DNA of 18,371 bases from Pseudomonadota bacterium (GTDB taxonomy: Bacteria; Pseudomonadota; Gammaproteobacteria; Steroidobacterales; Steroidobacteraceae). Positions 7,877-15,250 of the stretch are shown in pieces. Numbering within the stretch: the stretch's first letter is position 1; each line of letters begins with the position of its first letter. The DNA is taken from assembly GCA_021780395.1 (NCBI GenBank), contig JAJXYU010000135.1:1-18371 (forward strand), read 5' to 3'. The notes beneath the pieces are model-generated. The model worked only from the letters and a program-made list of their open reading frames with translations. It was not told where the DNA came from and did not search any database. A program made the position numbers and the translations under genes.

Positions 7877-8574
7877 CGGGGATCGGCATCGTCGCCGCGC
7901 TCGACGCCGAAGCGCGCGCGCTGCGTGACGCGCATCGCTGGCGCGACGGCCAGGCGCGACTGGACGGCGGCGCGACCGTGATCGTGTCCGGAATCGGCCC
8001 CGTGGCGGCGGGTCGGGCGGCCCGCGCGCTCGCCGAGGCCGGCGCCGGCGCACTCCTCAGCTGGGGCGTCGCCGGCGGCCTCGATCCCCGGCTGCGGCCG
8101 GGCGCGATCGTGCTGCCCGCCGAGATCCTCGGTCCCGCCGGTGAGCGCTACCCGACGAGCGCCCGGTGGCGCGAGCGCGAGCGGCGCGCGCTCGCGGCGC
8201 GCGATCCGGTTCACGAGGGGGCGATCCTCTCGCAAGGCACCGCGATCGCCGACCCACGGGCGAAGTCCGCCGCGCACCGCGCGAGCGGCGCGGTCGCGAT
8301 CGACATGGAGAGCGCCGCGATCGGGGCCGTCGCCGCGAGTCGTGGGCTGCCGTTCCTCGTCGTGCGCGCGATCGTCGATACCGCGTCGGACGCGCTGCCG
8401 GCTGCCGTCGTCGCCGCGAGCCGGAACGGCCGACCCGACGTGCGGCGCCTGCTCGCCGGCTTGGTCCGTTCGCCCGGCGACCTGCCCGCCCTCCTCGGGC
8501 TCGCCGGCCGATTCCGTGCCGCGCGGCGCGCGCTCGCTGCGGTCGCGTCCGCGGGGCTCGCGACACCGTCATGA
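7873..8574 (+). CDS. hpnG: HpnG, adenosylhopane nucleosidase/phosphorylase
   Basis: The protein has 233 residues from a TTG start at 7873 that overlaps the shc stop (TTGA). No better in-frame ATG or GTG exists near the expected N-terminus 'TGIGIVAALDAEARAL'. The fold is the MTAN/purine nucleoside phosphorylase type: 'SWGVAGGLDPRL' is the Gly-rich phosphate/base loop, 'AIDMESAAIG' carries the ribose-binding Met145-Glu146, and 'RAIVDTASD' has Asp169 where MTAN enzymes have the catalytic Asp. In the hopanoid pathway HpnG removes adenine from adenosylhopane, the HpnH product, to give ribosyl- or phosphoribosylhopane. The Shine-Dalgarno is poor, so translation is probably coupled to shc. The stop TGA overlaps the hpnA ATG (ATGA). 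The family call is strong; the start codon is the least certain point. Confidence 0.9.
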   Translation: MTGIGIVAALDAEARALRDAHRWRDGQARLDGGATVIVSGIGPVAAGRAARALAEAGAGALLSWGVAGGLDPRLRPGAIVLPAEILGPAGERYPTSARWRERERRALAARDPVHEGAILSQGTAIADPRAKSAAHRASGAVAIDMESAAIGAVAASRGLPFLVVRAIVDTASDALPAAVVAASRNGRPDVRRLLAGLVRSPGDLPALLGLAGRFRAARRALAAVASAGLATPS

Positions 8575-9581
8575 GGGCGCTCGTGACCGGGGCGACCGGC
8601 TTCGTCGGGGCGGCGGTCGGACGCGCACTCGCCCGCGCGGGCTGGGACCTGCGCGCGCTCGTGCGGCGATCCGCCGACCGGCGCAACCTGAGCGACTTCC
8701 CGGTCGAGCCGGTCGAGGGCGATCTCGCCGATCCGCGCTCGCTGCGGCACGCGCTCGAGGGCTGCGACGCGCTGTTCCACGTCGCGGCCGATTACCGGCT
8801 CGGCGTCCACGATCCCGCCCCGCTCTACGCGGTCAACGTCGAGGGTACGCGCAACGTGCTCGCAGCGGCCCGCGACGCCGGCATCGGGCGCGTCGTGCAC
8901 ACCAGCAGCGTCGCGACGATCGGCATCCCGGTCGACGGGACGCCGGGCGACGAGCGCACACCGGTCACGCTGCACGACATGATCGGTCACTACAAGCGCT
9001 CGAAATACCTCGGCGAGCAGGTGGCGCTGCAATTCGCGCGCGAGGGACTGCCCGTCGTGATCGTGAACCCCTCGACGCCGGTCGGCCCCGGCGACGTCAA
9101 GCCGACTCCGACCGGCCGCATCGTGCTCGACGCGGCGTCGGGGCGGATACCGGCGTACGTCGACACCGGCCTGAACGTCGTGCACGTCGACGACGTCGCC
9201 GCCGGTCATCTCGCGGCGTACGAGCGCGGCCGCGTCGGCGAACGCTACATCCTCGGCGGCGAGAACATGAGCCTGCGCGCGATCCTCGCCGAGGTCACCG
9301 GTCTCGTCGGACGCCGCGCGCCGCGGATCGAGTTGCCGTACGCCGCGGTGCTGCCGGTCGCGGTCGTCGCCGACGCGATCACGCGTCTCACGGGCCGCCG
9401 CTCCACGATCTCGCTGGAGGGCGTGCGGATGGCGCGGAAGCGGATGTATTTCTCGAGCGAGAAGGCCGAGCGCGAGCTCGGGTATCACGCTCGAGCGCCG
9501 GTGGAGGCATTTCGCGACGCGGTGCGCTGGTTCGAGGCGCAGGGAATGCTGCGGGTGCGGACCCGCGGCGACGGCCCTTAG
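8571..9581 (+). CDS. hpnA: HpnA, hopanoid-associated NAD(P)-dependent sugar epimerase-like SDR
   Basis: The protein has 336 residues from ATG 8571, which overlaps the hpnG stop (ATGA). It is an extended short-chain dehydrogenase: the Rossmann motif 'GATGFVG' is at 7-13, 'HVAADYRLG' and 'NVEGTRNVL' follow, 'HTSSVATIG' holds the catalytic Ser region, and the Tyr/Lys pair is 'YKRSK' at 141-145. The downstream 'VNPSTPVGPGD' and 'NVVHVDDVAAGH' are also typical. The family is named for its constant link with hopanoid genes; the exact reaction is not established in what I know. Tight coupling to hpnG invites the inference that it acts on the sugar-like side chain, for example in reducing ribosylhopane toward bacteriohopanetetrol. 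The stop TAG (9579-9581) overlaps the hpnL stop on the other strand. The name is secure; the reaction is inference. Confidence 0.92.
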   Translation: MRALVTGATGFVGAAVGRALARAGWDLRALVRRSADRRNLSDFPVEPVEGDLADPRSLRHALEGCDALFHVAADYRLGVHDPAPLYAVNVEGTRNVLAAARDAGIGRVVHTSSVATIGIPVDGTPGDERTPVTLHDMIGHYKRSKYLGEQVALQFAREGLPVVIVNPSTPVGPGDVKPTPTGRIVLDAASGRIPAYVDTGLNVVHVDDVAAGHLAAYERGRVGERYILGGENMSLRAILAEVTGLVGRRAPRIELPYAAVLPVAVVADAITRLTGRRSTISLEGVRMARKRMYFSSEKAERELGYHARAPVEAFRDAVRWFEAQGMLRVRTRGDGP

Positions 9582-10576
9582 GTCGCGCGGCCCGGCGCGC
9601 GACGTGAGCGCCCGACGGTCCATTGCCATGCGATGAGCGCCGGCACGCCGAACAGGATCTCGCGCATCCGCTTCGCGAGCGACAGCGCGAGCGCGACGTC
9701 CGGCGCGATCCCGAGCACGTGGCCGAGGCCGACGAGGCTTGCCTCCTGCACGCCGACGCCGGCCGGCACCAGAAACACGAAATTGCGCACCGCTTGCGTC
9801 AGGCTCTCGAGCGCGATCGCCTCGACGACGCCGATCGGATGGCCGATCCAGCGCAGCGCGAGCCAGGTCTCGACCGTTCCGGAGAGCACGCCCGCGAACT
9901 GCCAGGCGATCGAGCGGATCAGGCGTCCGTGGGCGCGGCAGGACGCGCGGATCGCGGCGTCGATCCCGGCCGCACCCGTCCCGAACCCGACCGACGCCCT
10001 GGCGCCGGTCACCGCATTCACGCTGCCGATCAGACGCGCCCCGAGCCGCCGCAACCAGTCGAACACCGACCCGTAGCGCATCAGCGCGACGAGCAGCACG
10101 ATCACCGGCAAGCTCGCGGCGAGCAGGATCGCGAGATCCTCGGTCAACGCGACTTCTCCGGTCAGCTCGAGGATGCACACGACCCCGAGCGCGACGAACA
10201 GGTACTGGCTGATCAGCGTCATCAGCACCTCGACGACGACGCTCGCGGCCGCGACCGGCAGCTCGACGCCGGTCCGCGCGAGCAGCCCGACGCCGACCAC
10301 CTCGCCACCGACGTTCGCGACCGGCAGCAGCCGGTTGATCGCCTCGCGGATGCACGCGATCCCGAACAGCCGTCGCAGTCGCACGCGCACCGGCAACAGC
10401 GCCTGCCACCCGGCTGCATCCAGCAGGATCGGCAGCGTGCGCAGCGGCACGAGCCACAGCAGCCACCAACTCGCCCGCGACAGCAGGTCGAAGATCTGCG
10501 CGGCGCCGCTGCGCAGGATCAACGCGATCGCGACCGCGAGGCCGGCGGCGAAGGCGATCCGGACCGCGAGCTTCAT
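9578..10576 (-). CDS. hpnL: HpnL, hopanoid-associated integral membrane protein (flippase-like/LPG synthase TM family)
   Basis: The protein has 332 residues from ATG 10576, which overlaps the hpnK stop (ATGA). The frame is open further upstream, but there the translation is Arg/Gly-rich shadow of hpnK, so the internal ATG is chosen. About seven or eight hydrophobic segments are visible, including residues 5-22, 'WWLLWLVPLRTLPILL', 'LISQYLFVALGVVCIL', 'LAILLAASLPVIVLLVAL' and the C-terminal 'GVPALIAWQW'. Family features include 'EAINRLLPVANVGGEVVG' and 'FVFLVPAGVGVQEASLVGLG', typical of the YbhN/AglD-like transmembrane domain. It should sit in the inner membrane. HpnL proteins are hopanoid-linked but of unproven function; moving a hopanoid or precursor across the membrane is a guess. 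It is the last gene of the minus-strand hpnI-J-K-L arm and meets hpnA tail to tail with overlapping stops. Confidence 0.88.
   Translation of the reverse strand: MKLAVRIAFAAGLAVAIALILRSGAAQIFDLLSRASWWLLWLVPLRTLPILLDAAGWQALLPVRVRLRRLFGIACIREAINRLLPVANVGGEVVGVGLLARTGVELPVAAASVVVEVLMTLISQYLFVALGVVCILELTGEVALTEDLAILLAASLPVIVLLVALMRYGSVFDWLRRLGARLIGSVNAVTGARASVGFGTGAAGIDAAIRASCRAHGRLIRSIAWQFAGVLSGTVETWLALRWIGHPIGVVEAIALESLTQAVRNFVFLVPAGVGVQEASLVGLGHVLGIAPDVALALSLAKRMREILFGVPALIAWQWTVGRSRRAPGRAT
9582..9603. terminator. 8-bp GC hairpin at the hpnA/hpnL convergent junction, possible bidirectional terminator
   Basis: GTCGCGCG (9582-9589) pairs perfectly with CGCGCGAC (9596-9603) around a 6-nt loop. 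It begins one base after the hpnA stop and lies inside the last codons of hpnL. Being palindromic, it would form in either transcript. There is no T-tract on either side. It could end or pause the hpnA transcript, or it could be chance pairing of Arg-rich hpnL codons. Confidence 0.35.
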
Positions 10577-11436
10577 CGCGGCGCGCGCTCGGGGGCGAGG
10601 TCGCCATAGCCGCCGAGCCGCGCCCCGCTCGCCAGGATCGCGGCACGCACGCGCGGACTGCGCAGCGCCGCGAGTTCCTCCGCGTGCCGGTAGTCGCGCA
10701 TCGTCGGCACGATCGGCGCGGACGTCGCGGCGGGATGCGCGTAGACCTCGGTGACACCGTCCGGTAGTCGCGCGAGGATCTCGAGCCACGTCGCCTCGTC
10801 CATCCGGCCGCTGCGCGCGATGCCGAACACCCGATCCCCGGTCGCGATGCCCGCGCGACGCAAGCGCGATCGCATTCGCGCGAGCCATGGCGCGAGCAGC
10901 GCCGCAGCGGCCGCCCCCGCGACCCCGCCCGCGCGCGCCGCGAACCACGCGGGTTCGTCCGGGACCCGGACCGCCCGCAGACCGTAATCGGCGCCGACCG
11001 CGATCAGGGTCGCGAGCAAGGTCGGATGCAGATGGAAGTGCTTGTGCGCATCGACGTGATCGAGCGGCAAACCGGTCGCACGGTAGGCGTCGAACTGCGC
11101 GCGCACCTCCCGTTCGACTTGCCGGCGAGCCGCGGGCGACGCGAAGTAACGGAAGCCGCGCGAGACCATGTGCGCGTCGAAGCGGCCGTGCGCGTCGACG
11201 AGCGAGGGAATCGATTCCGGGGGCGATACCGCCGGTCCGTCCGCGAGCACCAGGTGCAGACCGACGCGCAACTCGGGCAGCCGCTTCGCGCGCCGCACCG
11301 CGTCCGCCGCGGCCGGCGCGGCGACCATCAGGCTCGCGGCGGTGAGCACGCCGTCGCGATGCGCGGACTCGACCGCCTCGTTGACCGCCTCGTGCAGACC
11401 GAAATCGTCCGCCGTGACGATCAGCAGCTTAACCAT
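10573..11436 (-). CDS. hpnK: HpnK, YdjC/ChbG-family deacetylase for hopanoid GlcNAc side chain
   Basis: The protein has 287 residues from ATG 11436, 12 nt after the hpnJ stop. The YdjC/ChbG fold is marked by 'VTADDFGLHEAVN' (metal-site Asp10-Asp11), 'VGLHLVL' and 'DHVDAHKHFHLHP' (metal-binding His cluster), plus the late 'VYAHPA'. By family knowledge HpnK removes the acetyl group from the GlcNAc that HpnI attaches to bacteriohopanetetrol, yielding BHT-glucosamine, the substrate of HpnJ. The gene lies between hpnJ and hpnL in one minus-strand operon, which supports that order of reactions. An Ala-rich hydrophobic stretch near the middle ('GGVAGAAAAALLAPWLARM') may contact membrane or lipid substrate. 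No defect was seen. The Shine-Dalgarno (GAGG right before the start) is weak. Confidence 0.92.
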   Translation of the reverse strand: MVKLLIVTADDFGLHEAVNEAVESAHRDGVLTAASLMVAAPAAADAVRRAKRLPELRVGLHLVLADGPAVSPPESIPSLVDAHGRFDAHMVSRGFRYFASPAARRQVEREVRAQFDAYRATGLPLDHVDAHKHFHLHPTLLATLIAVGADYGLRAVRVPDEPAWFAARAGGVAGAAAAALLAPWLARMRSRLRRAGIATGDRVFGIARSGRMDEATWLEILARLPDGVTEVYAHPAATSAPIVPTMRDYRHAEELAALRSPRVRAAILASGARLGGYGDLAPERAPR

Positions 11437-11448
11437 GCCTCGGGGCGA

Positions 11449-12870
11449 TCACGCCTCGCGCGCACGCAGGAAGCGGAAGAACTCGACGCCCTCGCGCAGC
11501 CGCCGCTTGGTCATCGTCCAGCTGCGCAACATCTCGCCGGTCAGCTCGGCGATCTTGCGCGGCCGGAAGTAGAACTCCTTGTAGAACGTCTCGACGGAGC
11601 GATGGATCTGCGCCGCGTCGAGGTTCGGGTAGGAGATCGGCGCGAGCTGGACGCCCTCGCTGTTCACGAGGTTCAGCCCGTCGTTCTCCTTGAGCCAGCC
11701 GTTCGCGACCGCCTGCGCGTAGAGCTCGGTCCCGGGATACGGTGCCGCGAGCGAGACCTGGATCGTGTGCGGGTTGATGTCGACCGCGTAGTCGATCGTC
11801 TCGCGGATCGTCTCCGCAGTCTCGCCCGGCAGGCCGAGGATGAACGTGCCGTGGATCGTGATGCCGAGCTTGCGGCAATCGCGGGTGAAGCGACGCGCGA
11901 TGTCGGTTCGCAGGCCCTTGCGGATGTTGTGCAGGATCTGATCGTTGCCCGACTCGTAGCCGACGAGCAGCAGGCGCAGGCCGTTGTCGCGCATCACCCG
12001 CAGCGTCTCGTACGGCACGTTCGCCTTCGCGTTGCACGACCAGGTCACGCCGAGCTTGCCGAGGCCGCGCGCGATCTCTTCGGCGCGCGGGCGGAAGTCG
12101 GTGAAGGTGTCGTCGTCGAAGAAGATCTCCTTGACCTCGGGCATGTTCTCCTTGATCCAGCGCACCTCGTCGACGACGTTCTGCGGGCTGCGCACGCGGT
12201 ACTTGTGCCCGCCGACGGTCTGTGGCCACAGGCAGAACGTGCACTTCGAGCGGCAGCCGCGTCCGGTATAGATCGACACGTACGGATGCTGCAGGTAACC
12301 GATGAAGTAGTTCGGGATCGTGAGATCGCGCTGGTAGACCGGCGATACCCACGGCAGCTCGTCCATGTCCGCGATCATCGGCCGCGGCGCGTTGTGCCGC
12401 AGCGTCCCGTCGGCGTCGCGATAGGACAGTCCGAGCACCTCGGCGAGCGGCCGCCCCTCCGCGACCTCCTTGCAGGTGTAGTCGAATTCCTCGCGCGCGA
12501 CGAAATCGATCGCCGGCGAGGCCGCGAGCGAACCGGCCGGATCGACCGCGACCTTCGCGCCGACCATGCCGATCAGCAGCCGCGGATTGCGTGCCTTCAG
12601 GAGTTCGGCGACGTGCGCGTCCTTCGGGAACGACGGCGTGCTCGTGTGCATGATCACGAGGTCGTAGTCGTCGGCGAGGGGGAGCACGGCGTCCATGCTC
12701 AGGCCGTCGGCTGGCGCGTCGAGCAGACGGCTCCCCGGCACCATCGCCGCCGGCTGCGCGAGCCAGGTGGGATACCAGAACGAGCGGACCTCGCGCTTCG
12801 CCTGATAGCGTGCGCCGGCGCCGCCGTCGAAGCCGTCGAATGACGGCGGGTGCAGGAACAGTGTTCTCAT
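11449..12870 (-). CDS. hpnJ: HpnJ, B12-binding radical SAM protein (BHT cyclitol ether formation)
   Basis: The protein has 473 residues. ATG 12870 overlaps the hpnI stop (ATGA) and has GAGGA (complement of 12880-12884) 9 nt upstream. The N-terminal part (about 1-140) has the layout of a cobalamin-binding domain ('MRTLFLHPPSF', 'DYDLVIMHTST') without a clear DxHxxG motif. The radical SAM core starts with 'GRGCRSKCTFCLWPQ'; Cys206, Cys210 and Cys213 form the CxxxCxxC that binds the 4Fe-4S cluster. Later marks are 'IFFDDDTFTDF', 'GYESGNDQIL' and 'TFILGLPGET'. Family knowledge: HpnJ converts BHT-glucosamine into the BHT cyclitol ether by a radical ring contraction. It sits between hpnI and hpnK, the genes that make its substrate. 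The family call is strong and the reaction is transferred from characterised homologues. Confidence 0.93.
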   Translation of the reverse strand: MRTLFLHPPSFDGFDGGAGARYQAKREVRSFWYPTWLAQPAAMVPGSRLLDAPADGLSMDAVLPLADDYDLVIMHTSTPSFPKDAHVAELLKARNPRLLIGMVGAKVAVDPAGSLAASPAIDFVAREEFDYTCKEVAEGRPLAEVLGLSYRDADGTLRHNAPRPMIADMDELPWVSPVYQRDLTIPNYFIGYLQHPYVSIYTGRGCRSKCTFCLWPQTVGGHKYRVRSPQNVVDEVRWIKENMPEVKEIFFDDDTFTDFRPRAEEIARGLGKLGVTWSCNAKANVPYETLRVMRDNGLRLLLVGYESGNDQILHNIRKGLRTDIARRFTRDCRKLGITIHGTFILGLPGETAETIRETIDYAVDINPHTIQVSLAAPYPGTELYAQAVANGWLKENDGLNLVNSEGVQLAPISYPNLDAAQIHRSVETFYKEFYFRPRKIAELTGEMLRSWTMTKRRLREGVEFFRFLRAREA

Positions 12871-14021
12871 CGCGTCGAGTCCTCATATCGCTGGAACGCG
12901 CCATCGCCGGCGAGGCGGTATCGGTCGCCGCGCCAGCGCACGCTGCGCGCGGCGAATCCCCAGCACCAAAGGGCGAGGCTCAGCAAATCGCCGAGCGGAA
13001 GCGCGAGCCAGTCCCACCAGGGCGTCTCGCGCCCGCGCACCCGCCAATGTAGCACGAGACGGGCCAGGGCCGCGATCCCGAGCGCGGTCCCGGCGAGCGG
13101 TGCGCCCTGGGAGAGCGCCGTGCCGAGCGCGGCAACCGGGACTCCGAACGTCACCAGGGACGCCGCGTAGCCCGCCGGACGGACGGCGCGGATCGTCCGC
13201 AGCCAGCGCAACAGGTGCCGCAGCGACTCGCGCAGCGAGCGCTCCTCGACGAGCGTCTCGACCTCCACCGTCGCGAGCACCGTGCCGAGGCCGATCCGGC
13301 GGGTCTCCTCGCCGAGCGCGTAGTCATCGGCGAGCTGGTCGGCGATCGCCTCGAAGCCGCCGATCGCCGCGAGCGCATCGCGACGCAGCGCGATGGTCGC
13401 GCCGAACGCGAACTCCCGTGATCCGAACGCCGCGGCGACCTGCACCGACGGATAGAACCAGTCGTTCACGAACGTCGCGGCGAGCCACGAGGCGAGGCCC
13501 GGCCTTGCGACCGCCCGGTAGGCGGTCGTGACCACGCCGACCCGCGGGTCGAGCAGCGGCGCGATCACCCCGTCGAGGTAGCACGGCCCGACCCGGATGT
13601 CGCTGTCGGCGAGGACGAGGTAGTCGTGCTCCGCCGCGCCGAGCAGGTTGATCAGGTTGGAGACCTTGCGGTTCGCGCCGTGCTGTCGCCGATCGGCGAC
13701 GATGCGCAGCCGCAGGGCGGGGAATTCGCGGATCAAACGCTCGACGATCGCGAGCACCGGATCGGCCGGATCCTGGACCCCGAACACGATCTCGTACCGG
13801 GAATACGTTTGCGTGCAGAACGAGCGCAGGCAGTCGTAGGTGCCCGTCTCGACGCCGCACAGCGGCTTCAGCACGCTCACCGCGGGCCAGACCGATGGCG
13901 ATGCTACCGCGCGTGCAGCGCGGCGCAGGACCGCCCAGAGCGCGATGCCGAGATAGGCGGCCGGCGCCGCCGCGAGCGCGACCCCGACGGAGCGCAGGGC
14001 GAGGAGCACCTCGGGACTCAT
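12867..14021 (-). CDS. hpnI: HpnI, hopanoid glycosyltransferase (GT2, ceramide glucosyltransferase-like)
   Basis: The protein has 384 residues from ATG 14021. An in-frame extension to 14147 is possible but would run through the divergent hpnH start and has an unlikely sequence, so the ATG before 'SPEVLLALRSVGVALAAAP' is chosen; its Shine-Dalgarno is weak. One N-terminal membrane segment (about 6-30) precedes a GT2 domain: 'VSVLKPLCGVE', 'VFGVQDPADP', 'LADSDIRVG' (Asp139-Ser140-Asp141), 'DDYALGEETRRIG' and the 'HLLRW' version of the (Q/R)xxRW motif. Hydrophobic segments near 295-375 follow, the last containing 'LALPLGDLLSLALWCWGF'. By family knowledge HpnI adds N-acetylglucosamine to bacteriohopanetetrol at the inner membrane. 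It is the first gene of the hpnI-J-K-L arm and is divergent from hpnH with a 74-nt gap. No clear promoter for it was seen in that gap. Confidence 0.92.
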   Translation of the reverse strand: MSPEVLLALRSVGVALAAAPAAYLGIALWAVLRRAARAVASPSVWPAVSVLKPLCGVETGTYDCLRSFCTQTYSRYEIVFGVQDPADPVLAIVERLIREFPALRLRIVADRRQHGANRKVSNLINLLGAAEHDYLVLADSDIRVGPCYLDGVIAPLLDPRVGVVTTAYRAVARPGLASWLAATFVNDWFYPSVQVAAAFGSREFAFGATIALRRDALAAIGGFEAIADQLADDYALGEETRRIGLGTVLATVEVETLVEERSLRESLRHLLRWLRTIRAVRPAGYAASLVTFGVPVAALGTALSQGAPLAGTALGIAALARLVLHWRVRGRETPWWDWLALPLGDLLSLALWCWGFAARSVRWRGDRYRLAGDGAFQRYEDSTR

Positions 14022-14084
14022 CGAGTCCGGCTGCGGCCAGCTGACATCTTCGCAATCATCCTCTCGGTCGACGCGCGATCCGGT

Positions 14085-14090
14085 TAGAAT
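14085..14090 (+). promoter_or_regulatory. Predicted -10 box of hpnH, placed for a leaderless transcript
   Basis: TAGAAT (14085-14090) is a 5/6 match to the -10 consensus and lies only 5 nt before the hpnH ATG. Transcription starting the usual 6-7 nt downstream would begin at or beside the A of the ATG. There is no Shine-Dalgarno in the bases before the start, and no good -35 box at 16-18 bp upstream. Confidence 0.5.
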
Positions 14091-14095
14091 ACCGC

Positions 14096-15250
14096 ATGGG
14101 CATTCCACTGCTTCAGGTTTACCGCGTCGCTCGCTACCTCGCCGCACGCAAGCTGCGCGGCGACAAGCGCTATCCGCTGGTGTTGATGCTGGAACCGCTG
14201 TTCCAGTGCAATCTCGCGTGCGCCGGCTGCGGCAAGATCGACTATCCGAAGGAGATCCTGCAAAAGCGCGTCAGCGTCGAGGATGCGCTGCGCGCGGTCG
14301 ACGAGTGCGGTGCGCCGATCGTGTCGATCCCCGGCGGCGAACCGCTGATCCACAAGGAAATGCCCGAGATCGTCGCCGGGATCGTCGCACGCAAGAAATT
14401 CGTGTACCTGTGCACGAACGCGATCCTGCTCGCGAAGCACATCGACGAGTACCGCCCGTCGCCGTACCTGACCTTCTCGATCCACCTCGACGGCAACCGG
14501 CAGCGACACGACGAGTCGGTCTGCCAGGAAGGCGTGTACGACAAGGCGGTCGCGGCGGTCAGGCTCGCGCGGCAGAAGGGATTCCGGGTCACGATCAACT
14601 GCACGCTGTTCAACGGAGAGAATCCGGACGACGTCGCGGATTTCTTCGACACCGCGATGGACCTCGGGATCGAGGGGATCACGGTATCGCCCGGCTACAG
14701 CTACCACCATGCGCCGCGCCAGGACGTGTTCCTCGGCCGCCACGCGAGCAAGCAGCTGTTCCGCGAGATCTTCCGCCGCCGGGGCCGCGCACGCCGGCGC
14801 TGGGTATTCAATCATTCGGCACTGTTCCTGGATTTCCTCGCCGGGAACCAGCGCTACCAGTGCACGCCGTGGAGCAATCCGACGTACAACGTGTTCGGCT
14901 GGCAGCGGCCCTGCTACCTGCTGACCGACGAGGGCTATGCGCCGAGCTACCGGTCGCTGATCGAGGAGACCGACTGGGAACACTACGGCGTGGGCCGGAA
15001 TCCGCGTTGCAACAACTGCATGGCGCATTGCGGCTTCGAGGGAACCGCGGTCAACGACGCGTTCAGCCGGCCGCTGAAGGCGATGCTCGCCGCGCTGCGC
15101 GGTCCGCGGGTGAGCGGACCGATGGCGCCGGAACTGCCGATTCAATACACCGAGGACGGCGCACGGCCGCCCGCGGTCGCGGCGGTGCCGGTCAGTGCGA
15201 TCCGCCGTCGCGAGTCCGCCGAGGAATCGGGCGCTCCCGAGTCGCTCTGA
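14096..15250 (+). CDS. hpnH: HpnH, radical SAM adenosylhopane synthase
   Basis: The protein has 384 residues from ATG 14096; the N-terminus 'MGIPLLQVYRVARYLAARKL' and the following 'KRYPLVLMLEP' are typical HpnH. The radical SAM cluster motif is Cys38-Cys42-Cys45 in 'CNLACAGCGKIDYP', followed by 'SIPGGEPLIHKEM'. A second conserved Cys group near the C-terminus is Cys305-Cys308-Cys312 ('CNNCMAHCGFEG'). Family knowledge: HpnH joins the 5'-deoxyadenosyl group of SAM to diploptene, forming adenosylhopane, the entry step to all C35 hopanoids; HpnG acts next. It is transcribed alone, divergent from hpnI, and ends 13 nt from the convergent dnaB stop. The start appears leaderless (see the -10 box at 14085). 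Nothing looks broken. Confidence 0.96.
   Translation: MGIPLLQVYRVARYLAARKLRGDKRYPLVLMLEPLFQCNLACAGCGKIDYPKEILQKRVSVEDALRAVDECGAPIVSIPGGEPLIHKEMPEIVAGIVARKKFVYLCTNAILLAKHIDEYRPSPYLTFSIHLDGNRQRHDESVCQEGVYDKAVAAVRLARQKGFRVTINCTLFNGENPDDVADFFDTAMDLGIEGITVSPGYSYHHAPRQDVFLGRHASKQLFREIFRRRGRARRRWVFNHSALFLDFLAGNQRYQCTPWSNPTYNVFGWQRPCYLLTDEGYAPSYRSLIEETDWEHYGVGRNPRCNNCMAHCGFEGTAVNDAFSRPLKAMLAALRGPRVSGPMAPELPIQYTEDGARPPAVAAVPVSAIRRRESAEESGAPESL

Noticed and set aside
11026..12843. 605-codon open frame antisense to hpnJ and hpnK
   Set aside because: Shadow frame of two well-identified genes; no domain recognised and Arg/Val/Asp-rich translation.
14086..14091. TATTCT on the minus strand as a -10 box for hpnI
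   Set aside because: It is the complement of the same AT-rich patch used by hpnH, matches only 4/6, and its -35 would fall inside hpnH without a match.
14022..14147. Longer hpnI start at 14147
   Set aside because: It would overlap the hpnH start region, adds Arg/Glu/Cys-rich residues unlike the family, and leaves no divergent promoter space.
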